From positions 1 through 32,768 of the forward strand of contig JANQRQ010000243.1 in assembly GCA_028284485.1 (NCBI GenBank): 32,768 bases of DNA, given 5' to 3'. The DNA comes from Planctomycetaceae bacterium (GTDB lineage: Bacteria; Planctomycetota; Planctomycetia; Planctomycetales; Planctomycetaceae). Shown piece by piece: positions 26,701-32,768 of the stretch. Numbering within the stretch: position 1 is the first letter of the stretch; the number at the start of each line of letters is the position of its first letter. The notes below the pieces were generated by a model. That model was not told where the DNA came from and did not search any database. It worked only from the letters and a program-made list of their open reading frames with translations. Made by a program: the position numbers and the translations under genes.

Positions 26701-27265
26701 GGCCAAGATTGTCCACCCGGAAACATTCGAGGATCTCGAGCCGGGTGGCGAAGGGCTGTTGATGATCAAGGGCCCCAACGTCATGCAGGGCTATCTCGAC
26801 GAGCCGGAGAAAACGGGCCAGGCCATTCGCGATGGGTGGTACAACACGGGCGACATCGCACGCATCGACGACGAGGGCTTTATCGAAATCACCGGCCGGC
26901 AAAGCCGGTTCTCGAAAATCGGCGGCGAGATGGTGCCCCATCTCAAAATCGAAGAAACCTTGGCGAGTTTAATCGACGACCACAGCGACGACGAAGAACC
27001 GGAAATCCAAGTCGCAGTCACATCGGTTCCCGATGAGAAAAAGGGGGAACGGTTGATCGTCATCCATCGCCCCCTGTCCAAAACGGTCGCGGAAGTTCTC
27101 AAGGATTTGGCTGAAACCGGCCTGCCCAACCTGTGGATTCCGAGTGCTGACAGCTTTTTGCAGGTCGACGAAATCCCCATTCTCGGCACCGGAAAACTCG
27201 ACCTGAGCGGCCTGAAGAATCTCGCATTGGAAGCATTCGCCGCGGAAAAGACAGCCGACGCGTGA
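23792..27265 (+). CDS. Fused lysophospholipid transporter / acyltransferase / acyl-ACP(CoA) ligase (Aas-LplT type)
   Basis: A 1157-residue three-domain protein. Residues ~15-415 are an MFS transporter of LplT type, starting FLVTQFLGALNDNMFRW. Residues ~425-620 are a PlsC-type acyltransferase with NHISWID (H452, D457) and FAEGQIS. Residues ~640-1150 are an AMP-forming ligase with FTSGSTGSPKG (792-802), GYGTTE near 930, and the catalytic lysine K1135 in GTGKLD. Together they can import lysophospholipid, activate fatty acid and reacylate, a membrane-lipid repair pathway known from Aas and LplT. The start ATG 23792 is followed by ATG 23798, and either may be used. It stands alone, flanked by a tRNA gene downstream. 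Confidence 0.93.
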   Translation: MSMDATPPEDRQRSLRSPTFLAFLVTQFLGALNDNMFRWLAIPIARDHFPKENESYVLGAGLACIVVPFILLASYAGFLADRFSKRTVIVGCKIAEIAIMLVGALVLGSGQVYLLFGVVLMMGSQSALFGPSKLGIIPEVVPRKSISSANGFVGLTTIIAIVIGSIAGGYLYELTDHGQSRIWIAGLAGVGVATCGWLVSMLIHRLPAADPQRKFPINPAAETIRDLRLLGKDRGILRVALGIAFFWSLASMAQINIDTYVLNLLSLEQKNVGQFLAVLTIGVGCGNILAGWLSAGKVELGLVPLGALAIAISAVVLSTTFTSYYATALFLFLLGLGGGLFLVPLQAYLQRYGHPKSLGSLLAASNFLTFSGMLCVAGLFPILQGEFNLDAGQVFLVAGLGTLPVAAYAFLLLPSATMRFVVWLMSHTVYRVRVSGRDNIPEEGGALLVANHISWIDGILLLLASSRPIRMVAYADYVHVPGLNWFADKFGVIPIKSESGPKSILRSLKTARQAVLDGHLVCIFAEGQISRTGQLLPFQRGMMRIIQGTDAPVIPVFLDGLWGSIFSYSGGKVLWKRPKRWPYPVDIRFGQHMVSPDDVDDVRNAVEELGVEAVTNRKQQEMVPIRKFLRQCKSARFRSKVADSTGAELTGGKLLAGTMVVYDLLKKHVLDENDRMVGILLPPSVGGFVANSAVSLSGRVAVNLNYTLSNDDVNYCLKKCNIRQVLTSRKFLDKRPFDLDAEFVFLEDLRPKATGLQKLTAAFKAFVVPAFILDALYGLNQIPQDDLLTIIFTSGSTGSPKGVMLSNYNITSNIRAVDDLFNIKETDVLLGVLPFFHSFGYTVTLWLTGTLPVKTVYHFNPLDGRLIGKLCGQHGTTILVATPTFLRTYLKRCSQEQMQHLDLVAVGAEKMPVDLANAFEEKFGIAPIEGYGTTELSPVAAFNVPLNRCGNPEQSGVKMGTVGRVMPGTMAKIVHPETFEDLEPGGEGLLMIKGPNVMQGYLDEPEKTGQAIRDGWYNTGDIARIDDEGFIEITGRQSRFSKIGGEMVPHLKIEETLASLIDDHSDDEEPEIQVAVTSVPDEKKGERLIVIHRPLSKTVAEVLKDLAETGLPNLWIPSADSFLQVDEIPILGTGKLDLSGLKNLALEAFAAEKTADA

Positions 27266-27715
27266 CCGGCTTGCTCATGGTATTCAGAGGAGTTGGCTCG
27301 CTCCTGTTCAGAATCAATCGGAACGCACCAGCGGTAAGCGTTGACGACCGGCATTCTTTGCCGATGACAGTGATCAGCCCGCTGTAGGTGCCGACCTCAT
27401 AAATCACAGCACTGGAATCGCGGTTGAGGGATCCCGAGTGACCAGAACGGTCGTGGAGATCCACGTACGCAACCGGCTGCCAGAAGCCCTTTTCCGATGG
27501 CAACAGCGAGTGAAACGGTATCGTGCGGCCGACGGTTTGCGAACCAGCAACCGCCGCTTGACAGGTTTCTTCACCGATGCTACGTTGACGCTCCCGCCAC
27601 TTAAAGCGGAAACTTTTGCCGGTTTTGTTGTGGAACGGACGGCGAATTTGCCGACAATGTCCTAAAGTTGGATTCGGCACACGGCGATGTCCGGATCGCT
27701 CGCCAAACCTCAAAT
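27266..27715. other. Intergenic region upstream of tRNA-Ala (450 bp)
   Basis: It follows the acyltransferase/ligase gene. A 75-codon plus-strand frame (27438-27665) and a 204-codon minus-strand frame exist, but neither has recognisable motifs; the minus one overlaps the end of the ligase gene. I see no clear terminator or repeat. The promoter of the tRNA gene should be in its right end. Confidence 0.45.
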
Positions 27716-27788
27716 GGGGGATTAGCTCAGTTGGGAGAGCGTCTGGCTGGCAGCCAGAAGGTCAGGGGTTCGAGTCCCCTATCCTCCA
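27716..27788 (+). tRNA. tRNA-Ala (GGC anticodon)
   Basis: The 73 bases fold as a full cloverleaf. The acceptor arm GGGGGAT pairs with ATCCTCC (one G-T pair). The D arm is GCTC...GAGC. The anticodon stem TCTGG/CCAGA has loop CTGGCAG, giving anticodon GGC (reads GCC, and GCU by wobble: alanine). The T arm is AGGGG-TTCGAGT-CCCCT. The discriminator is A at 27788. The CCA end is not encoded (ACC then T). A terminator follows at 27797. Confidence 0.97.
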
Positions 27789-27796
27789 CCTTGAAC

Positions 27797-27830
27797 GGTC
27801 GCATGTTTCGGCATGCGGCCGTTTTTGTTT
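27797..27830 (+). terminator. Rho-independent terminator of tRNA-Ala
   Basis: GGTCGCATG (27797-27805 region) pairs with CATGCGGCC (ends at 27820) with one G-T pair around a short TTTCGG loop and is followed by GTTTTTGTTT. It lies eight bases after the tRNA. Confidence 0.85.
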
Positions 27831-28078
27831 CTGACGAGGACCATTGCTTATACCACCCCGTCCATCGATGTCTTCAAATCGTTTGCACTCCGTCCGGCGC
27901 CCAGTCCCCATTGAATCGTGTTGAGCTGATTCGTGGCCACGATAGTCGTTTTTGGGGACCACTTCTAATAGCACGCTTCGGGGCGGACGGAGACCGACGT
28001 AAGCCAACGGCGAACATTCGAGCAGAGACTTGGAGAACGTCGTGAGCATCGGCGGTACGATTCGCCAAGCGGCAACTG

Positions 28079-28471
28079 CTATTCGAATCGATCTTTGACG
28101 TCGTCGTAACCACCGCCATTTTCAACATTGGTGAATCCGAGACTCTCCAGACTTGATTTCGCCGTGCCGGCACGACCGCCAGCCGCGCAGTAAAGCACGA
28201 TCTTGGCATCCTTGTCGTCAGTCACTTCCGCGATCCGGTCGGCGATTTCCGTATACGGGATGTGCGTGGCCTGCTCGACATGTCCCGTGTCCCATTCCTC
28301 TTGGGAACGGACATCGATCACGAACACGTTTGAATCCTGGTCGGCTGTATTCTCGCTTACAGCCGTATTTGCTGTCGATTCGTCCGTGCTCGTTGGAGTT
28401 GATTCCTGGCTGGTGTCGGCAGAGCAGCCAGTAAGTATGGTTGCAAGTAACATCAGAACAACAAGTCGCAT
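28079..28471 (-). CDS. Rhodanese-like domain lipoprotein
   Basis: A 130-residue protein. The signal sequence ends in the lipobox LTGC with C16, so it is likely a lipoprotein. A Ser/Thr/Glu-rich linker (17-46) leads to a single rhodanese domain (~47-130): FVIDVRSQEEWDTGHV, HIPYTEI, and the active-site loop YCAAGGRAG with C95. The end of the domain reads GFTNVENGGGYDD. Such proteins transfer sulfane sulfur or act as persulfide carriers at the cell envelope; the acceptor is not known. The copy of a dispersed element (28502-28600) sits just upstream. The start is ATG 28471, with no strong ribosome site. Confidence 0.9.
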   Translation of the reverse strand: MRLVVLMLLATILTGCSADTSQESTPTSTDESTANTAVSENTADQDSNVFVIDVRSQEEWDTGHVEQATHIPYTEIADRIAEVTDDKDAKIVLYCAAGGRAGTAKSSLESLGFTNVENGGGYDDVKDRFE

Positions 28472-28501
28472 GGGCAGATTCCAATCGTAAGGGTGTTGCT
28501 A

Positions 28502-28600
28502 CAGCGTATTACGCTGACTTGTGGCCGCGACAATCGCGTTTTGTCCTATGATAGCAGTCTCCCACGAGCCAGCAACGCCCGCGAGAAAATGTAAAGCGCT
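28502..28600 (-). repeat. Dispersed element, copy B
   Basis: This is the reverse-strand partner of 12790-12889. The 78-base core (28579 down to 28502) is 78% identical to copy A with no gaps. It ends in the palindrome CAGCGT-ATT-ACGCTG (28502-28516 on the plus strand). It lies about 30 bases upstream of the rhodanese gene start. Its frame on the minus strand is open for 81 codons from 28744 to the stop at 28499, but I do not think it is a gene. Confidence 0.75.
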
Positions 28601-28701
28601 CCAGCACTTCGAGTTGATCCACTTGGGATACAACGTGAGCTGTTGACTCGCATTGCACGACACTGTTGGAGCACGGCGGCCCGAAATCAGAGGCGTTATT
28701 G

Positions 28702-29283
28702 TCAGAAGCCGTTCGGCAATTCGGCACCCAATATGATCTCGCAATCGGGCAGCGAGTCTTGCAGCCGCTTGATGGCGTCATTAGAGACACCAACGCAGCC
28801 GATAAAGTCGAGCCGCCGCAGTTTCTTGAGGTTGCTCAATTGCGTGAAACCGTCGTCACTCAGTTCCACAAAGTACAGCGACAACTGCTCCAATGATTTC
28901 AGCCTGCCGATCGCCGCGCACTCTTCGTCGTCGAGCGTGCCGACGGTAAGAATCAGGTGCTGTAACTTGTTGAAGCTGCCGAGTTGCTCAAGTGTTTCGA
29001 CGGTGGCGCGGTCGCCAGGGAGATGGACGTAAATGACACCATCCAGGTCGATACCAAGCCGGCGTAGCGACGGGGCAATCCCGGCGATGGCGAACCAATC
29101 GGTGGCGACGTAGCCGTACCCGACTTCGCCGCCCGCTGTTTCGATCGCTTGAATCGCTCGTTCCACAGCGTGATGCCGTTGGTAGAGGTGCAGACCACAG
29201 AGCAATCCGACAACGCACAAGAGTATCGCTATGACTCCCCTTTTGCCTGGCCGACGACAGAGGGATTCCAACGTGTTGATCAT
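28702..29283 (-). CDS. Membrane-anchored leucine-rich-repeat protein
   Basis: A 193-residue protein. A membrane segment lies at ~15-34 (KRGVIAILLCVVGLLCGLHL), then the planctomycete-type opening ERAIQAIETAGGEVGYGYVA. LRR-like units follow: LEQLGSFNKLQHLILT, IGRLKSLEQLSLYFV and LSNLKKLRRLDFIGC, at about 24-25-residue spacing, and a C-terminal cap ending DCEIILGAELPNGF. The LRR domain probably faces the periplasm and binds protein. The function is unknown. ATG 29283 is the only start before the membrane segment. Confidence 0.82.
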   Translation of the reverse strand: MINTLESLCRRPGKRGVIAILLCVVGLLCGLHLYQRHHAVERAIQAIETAGGEVGYGYVATDWFAIAGIAPSLRRLGIDLDGVIYVHLPGDRATVETLEQLGSFNKLQHLILTVGTLDDEECAAIGRLKSLEQLSLYFVELSDDGFTQLSNLKKLRRLDFIGCVGVSNDAIKRLQDSLPDCEIILGAELPNGF

Positions 29284-29449
29284 GAGAGTTTTCGAGGATG
29301 CGGAGAACTGCCCCCAAATATCTTAAGCAACGATTGGCCGCCTGAGAATAAGTTTACAAGGCAACGCGCGAATCGGCTCGGCCGGAGCCGCGCCCTCCCG
29401 CGATTTCGTTCTGCGAATTACGTTTGGCCCCCAAAGGCCAACTTCGTAG

Positions 29450-29469
29450 GATGCGTGCTCGCACGCATC
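29450..29469. repeat. Inverted repeat, 9-bp arms
   Basis: GATGCGTGC-TC-GCACGCATC is a perfect inverted repeat with a two-base centre. A second one with similar arms follows at 29507. Confidence 0.65.
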
Positions 29470-29506
29470 GTTTGGAATATGGCTTTGCGATTGAAGCTAT
29501 CACTTT

Positions 29507-29524
29507 GTGCGTGCAAGCACGCAC
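29507..29524. repeat. Inverted repeat, 8-bp arms
   Basis: GTGCGTGC-AA-GCACGCAC is a perfect inverted repeat. Its core GCGTGC...GCACGC is the same as in the hairpin at 29450, 57 bases away. Confidence 0.65.
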
Positions 29525-29621
29525 ACTACAGCTGTACCGGCACGAACACGAACCGTATGGAAGCCGGTTCGCGGTCTACCACACTACTGCTCATACCGTT
29601 CGCCCTTACTTTCCAAAGGGC

Positions 29622-29657
29622 AGTCCGTCCCCAGGTGGCAGCCTGAGGACGGACTGA
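29622..29657 (-). terminator. Candidate hairpin terminator of the large surface protein gene
   Basis: CAGTCCGTCC (29622-29631) pairs perfectly with GGACGGACTG (29648-29657), and the inner CAGG/CCTG extends the stem across one mismatch. It lies 24 bases after the stop of the large minus-strand gene. On the minus strand it is followed by CCCTTTGG, not a real T run, so it may be only a stem-loop that stabilises the transcript end. Confidence 0.45.
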
Positions 29658-29680
29658 ACGTCACCGGCCACGCGGCGACG

Positions 29681-32600
29681 CTAGGTACGACGATTGATCC
29701 GTGGTTTCCCCAGCGTCCTCATTTGTCGCTCCCACCAATCAACCATCGGCCATTCCGCCATGACTAAATCGACATCTGCGTCAGCTACTGCTGGAACTTC
29801 CGTTCGACCGGCTACGATATCGGCTTCCATCGGCAGCTTCGCGATAACTGCTTCCGATCCATTTGCGGTCGATGATTCCTCATCAGACGTCACCGCCGCA
29901 ACCGGTTGCTTCGCGGGATCGCCGTCCAGCTCCTCTTGGTTACGCTCGGTTTGCAACGTCGCCGATTGCGGTCTTACATCGACATCGACAGTCGGGATCA
30001 ATTCCGCTGTGATCTCTTCCGCTTCACCGGTCAGCGCGACACCTTGAACCCGAAATGAGCGATGCGGCGCCCAATCGCTAAAGTTGCCGTTCGCGTCGAA
30101 AGCTCGCACCGTCCAAAGATAGGTATGTCCCACCGTCAGCGGCGTCGGATCGGTATACTGCGTGCCAACCACATTGGAATTTTGAATGACCGAACTCTCG
30201 CCGGTTGTCAGATTATTCACCCGGATTTCATACCGCACGGCACCGACAACGACCGTCCATTCGAACGTCGGCGTCGTGTCGGTCGTGGATCCAATCGGCG
30301 AAATTAGAAACGGCCGACTGAGCGTCGTCCCTACCGAGAATTGACGATGCAAGGCCCACAGGCTGGTGTTGCCGGTCGCATCAATGGCACGCACGGTATA
30401 GACATATCGCCGCCCCGAAACCAAAGGAGTCGGATCGATATAGGAAGTCCCCGTCAGGTCATCTCGGCGGATGACCGCTTGCTGGCCGGTCGTCAGGTCG
30501 TTGACCCACAATTCATAACGGACAGCATTGGTCACCGACGACCACTTAAACTCGGGCGAGTTCGGATTGCCATTTCCCTTGGGGGACAAGAGCAATGGCG
30601 TCGCCAATGGATTCCCCACGGTGAAGCGGCGATGCGGGGCCCATTCGCTGAAACTGCCATCCGCGGCAACGGCGCGCACCGTCGCGATGTATTGATTCTG
30701 ATTGTCAAGAGGTGTGGTCGGCGTGAACATCGTCGCCGTGAGGTTCTTTTCACGAATCACTTGCGACTGCCGCGTCGTCAGGTTGTTCACCCACAAATCG
30801 TAGGCGACTGCTCCCGGGATTGGCGTCCATTGAAACTTCGGAGTCGACGATTCGTTAGCACCGACCGGCGACTGAAGCACTGGACGGGCCAGCGATGTAT
30901 TGACGGAGAATTCCCTATGGCTGGCGAATCTGCCGAGCAAGCCGTCTTCGCCGATGGCTCGCACAGTGACCAAGTACCGGTGATTATCGGCGAGTGGCGT
31001 AGTCGGGGAGAAATTCATGGTTGTCAGGTTCGTTTCCCGAATGACGCCCGACGTGCCGTCGGTCAAATCGTTCACCCACAAGTCGTAGCGTGCCGCTCCC
31101 TCGACTCCGCTCCAGGTGAAATTGGGAGTCACCGATTGTCCGGGGCCAATCGGTGTGAGAACGATTGGCGTTTCTAACGATGCTTCCGTCGAAAAACGTC
31201 CACCCTGAGACCAAGTCCCGCGAAGGCCTCCGGCGAATACGGGGCGCACCATCCATTCGAAAGTCTTGCCTCGCTGCAGCAACTTCGGATCGGTGTACTG
31301 CATTCCCACGATGTCCTGCACGTTGATTACCGGTGTACCGATATTCGCAGGGCCGTTGCCACCAACAATTGGTGCACCATTCGTCAAGTCATTCACCATC
31401 AGATCGTAGCCGACCGCCGCCTCGACACCGCTCCACATAAACGTAGGAGAGACATCGGCTGTCGGATTAAGCGGTCCCTGTAACGTTGGCGCTTCCGAAC
31501 GCACCGTGAAGATGCCGCCATTCGAATAGTCGCCTGGGGTACCGTCTGCAGCGATCCCGCGCACTGTCCACCGGTAGGTATTGCCCGAAATGAAAGTGTC
31601 GTTCAATAAGGTTCTGGTTGGAGTGAACGAAGTTGTCGGCAAACCGAGTTCGGTGATGACACGATCCCCAGTCGCGATGTCGAATACGCGCAATTCCCAG
31701 GTCTGCCCGCTCGAGTCGTTGGGGGTCCACTGGAAGGTCGGCAACGGATCGACTGTGATTCCCAGCGGGGTGACCAACGTCGGAGCTTGTACGATCGGAA
31801 TCGACGCTTGCCAAGTAACCGATTGCGACAATTTACTCGTGCCGTTACGCACCAGGTCAACGCCGTTACCGAACCGTCTGCCGGCTAGGTCGGAAATCGT
31901 GGCCGTAACAACGAAACTGCCTGTCGTGAATCCGAAGTCGGACGGACGCAACGATCTCTCTCGATGGACCTGCCCGGTAATAGGATCAAAAACGAGTTGT
32001 CCGTCGATTCTCCAGAACACTTCAAAGATGTCATTGACCGGACCACCGGGAACATCGCCCACCGCATCAATGAACAACACTTTGGTCGGATCGGTGATTG
32101 TGGTCGCATTTGTTGTGTGACCATCGAGCGGATTCACGAAGTCATAGAAGTCGAGAACCATCGCTTCGCGGGCGACCGCATCAAAGGGATTCCCCAAAGT
32201 CCGCAGTTTGGAATCTGCAGCCGGTCGGAAGATATCGGTATCGGCACCGAGGGCGCCCTCGAAGGCGCTAATCACGCCGATCCCCGGCTGATTCACACCA
32301 TTCCATCGATTCCATGGGGTAAACGTATTCGTCGTCGAAAGATTCGGTTGCCCGGTTAACGTTCCCATAAACTGTGTCACGTTTGCCGGATCGCCATCAT
32401 CATTCTCTAGTCCGAGATTGCTGAAGTTTCGCATCATTTCACGCAAACCGAGATCGCGGGACGCGGCATCCTGCGCGGCGAAGACGGCAAATGCCTCGCC
32501 ACCACCTGCTCCGCCAAATTTGTCGGAGTTGACCAACACCACACCCATTTCGGGAGAGGCGCCTGTTCCAAATAGCTCGACACGCGCGATCGACGCCGCG

Positions 32601-32768
32601 AGAAATTGATCGACGTTCAACACATCTTCTGATGCGCCGCCGAAGCGATATGTGGCGTCCAGAACTGTGTTCACCGAAACGGCCCCGAGTGTTACCACAT
32701 TGGCACCATTGCCGTGTGTGGCAGGCGTCGTTCCGTTAAACCCGCGCACAACCGTTAATGTATTCGTG
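29681..32768 (-). CDS. Large surface protein: degenerate M64-like peptidase domain plus six FnIII-like repeats (5' end outside window)
   Basis: The frame is open to the window edge, so at least 1028 residues are visible and the N-terminus is missing. The first visible part (about 32060-32640) follows the M64 (IgA-peptidase-like) pattern: VVLVNSDKFGGAGG, a helix where HExxH should be, DPANVTQF, TPWNRW, GVISAFEGAL, IFRPAADSKLRTLGNPFDAV. The HExxH position reads REMMR (32429-32443), so zinc ligands are lost. A sandwich domain with FWRIDGQLVF follows. Six repeats of ~95 residues then begin near 31785, 31488, 31172, 30890, 30604 and 30318; the last four share a YDLWVNDLTTG-like core. A ~110-residue acidic tail ends with MVDWWERQM. 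This is a likely exported adhesion or scaffold protein. M64 likeness is from memory of the family. Confidence 0.85.
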   Translation of the reverse strand, partial: TNTLTVVRGFNGTTPATHGNGANVVTLGAVSVNTVLDATYRFGGASEDVLNVDQFLAASIARVELFGTGASPEMGVVLVNSDKFGGAGGGEAFAVFAAQDAASRDLGLREMMRNFSNLGLENDDGDPANVTQFMGTLTGQPNLSTTNTFTPWNRWNGVNQPGIGVISAFEGALGADTDIFRPAADSKLRTLGNPFDAVAREAMVLDFYDFVNPLDGHTTNATTITDPTKVLFIDAVGDVPGGPVNDIFEVFWRIDGQLVFDPITGQVHRERSLRPSDFGFTTGSFVVTATISDLAGRRFGNGVDLVRNGTSKLSQSVTWQASIPIVQAPTLVTPLGITVDPLPTFQWTPNDSSGQTWELRVFDIATGDRVITELGLPTTSFTPTRTLLNDTFISGNTYRWTVRGIAADGTPGDYSNGGIFTVRSEAPTLQGPLNPTADVSPTFMWSGVEAAVGYDLMVNDLTNGAPIVGGNGPANIGTPVINVQDIVGMQYTDPKLLQRGKTFEWMVRPVFAGGLRGTWSQGGRFSTEASLETPIVLTPIGPGQSVTPNFTWSGVEGAARYDLWVNDLTDGTSGVIRETNLTTMNFSPTTPLADNHRYLVTVRAIGEDGLLGRFASHREFSVNTSLARPVLQSPVGANESSTPKFQWTPIPGAVAYDLWVNNLTTRQSQVIREKNLTATMFTPTTPLDNQNQYIATVRAVAADGSFSEWAPHRRFTVGNPLATPLLLSPKGNGNPNSPEFKWSSVTNAVRYELWVNDLTTGQQAVIRRDDLTGTSYIDPTPLVSGRRYVYTVRAIDATGNTSLWALHRQFSVGTTLSRPFLISPIGSTTDTTPTFEWTVVVGAVRYEIRVNNLTTGESSVIQNSNVVGTQYTDPTPLTVGHTYLWTVRAFDANGNFSDWAPHRSFRVQGVALTGEAEEITAELIPTVDVDVRPQSATLQTERNQEELDGDPAKQPVAAVTSDEESSTANGSEAVIAKLPMEADIVAGRTEVPAVADADVDLVMAEWPMVDWWERQMRTLGKPRINRRT

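Larger units (their letters stand above)
29284..29680. other. Intergenic region with hairpin cluster (397 bp)
   Basis: It lies between two minus-strand genes. It contains three strong inverted repeats, at 29450-29469, 29507-29524 and 29622-29657. Small plus-strand frames here are not supported by ribosome sites or likeness. Confidence 0.5.

Noticed and set aside
27099..27713. 204-codon minus-strand frame before the tRNA
   Set aside because: It overlaps the end of the acyl ligase gene antisense and shows no family likeness.
28499..28744. 81-codon minus-strand frame containing dispersed element copy B
   Set aside because: No ribosome site, overlaps the 3' end of the LRR gene, and the matching copy A has a stop codon in this frame; kept only as a finding about the repeat.
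30341..31177. 278-codon plus-strand frame with repeated HPQ-V segments
   Set aside because: Its internal repeats mirror the FnIII-like repeats of the minus-strand gene.
1..32768. CRISPR array, IS element or prophage
   Set aside because: No regularly spaced direct repeats, no transposase or integrase frame and no phage structural gene were seen.

Overview
The window comes from a member of the Planctomycetota. The evidence is a set of proteins typical of that phylum: two DUF1549-family proteins with a CxxCH motif, a DUF1501 protein with a Tat motif, a PQQ-like propeller protein carrying the WPGFRGP motif, a sulfatase, a Ser/Thr kinase fused to WD40 and TPR repeats, leucine-rich-repeat proteins, and a large extracellular repeat protein. 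Intergenic DNA also holds copies of short inverted repeats whose translation gives the TRRVSEG-like peptides often seen in planctomycete genomes. I see no plasmid, phage, IS element or CRISPR array.

Layout. Positions 1-969 (-) hold a DUF1549 protein cut by the window edge. A small planctomycete-type protein (1203-1391) and thymidylate kinase (1648-2316) follow. A 1343-residue membrane Ser/Thr kinase with WD40 and TPR repeats (2507-6538) lies just upstream of an ECF-like sigma factor (6587-7267), a likely signalling pair. Converging on it are scpB with a very long acidic tail (7287-8414) and an overlapping single-pass membrane protein (8411-9178). Next come an LRR/coiled-coil secreted protein (9572-10507) with a clear terminator, a CehA/McbA-type metallohydrolase (10968-12590) and a YkgJ-like cysteine-cluster protein (12966-13310).

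From 13984 to 21496 most genes are on the minus strand: a three-gene unit DUF1549 > DUF1501 > WD40 (18131 to 13984) with tight or overlapping junctions, a PQQ-like membrane propeller (18231-19958) and a sulfatase (20117-21496). A DCC-family protein (21711-22196, -) diverges from a membrane vWA protein (22569-23585, +). A three-domain LplT-PlsC-acyl ligase fusion (23792-27265), a tRNA-Ala(GGC) with its terminator, a rhodanese-like lipoprotein (28079-28471, -), an LRR membrane protein (28702-29283, -) and the C-terminal part of a large surface protein (29681-32768, -) end the window.

Most notable observations: (1) the large protein at the right end resembles M64 (IgA-peptidase-like) metallopeptidases in its N-terminal visible part, but the zinc-binding HExxH motif reads REMMR, so it looks like a dead peptidase fused to six FnIII-like repeats; (2) a ~100 bp dispersed element is present twice, at 12790-12889 (+) and 28502-28600 (-), with gap-free ~78% identity over its 78-bp core and mismatches concentrated at one codon position; (3) several families of short inverted repeats are packed into the intergenic regions at 10.7, 12.7, 13.3-13.7 and 29.5 kb.
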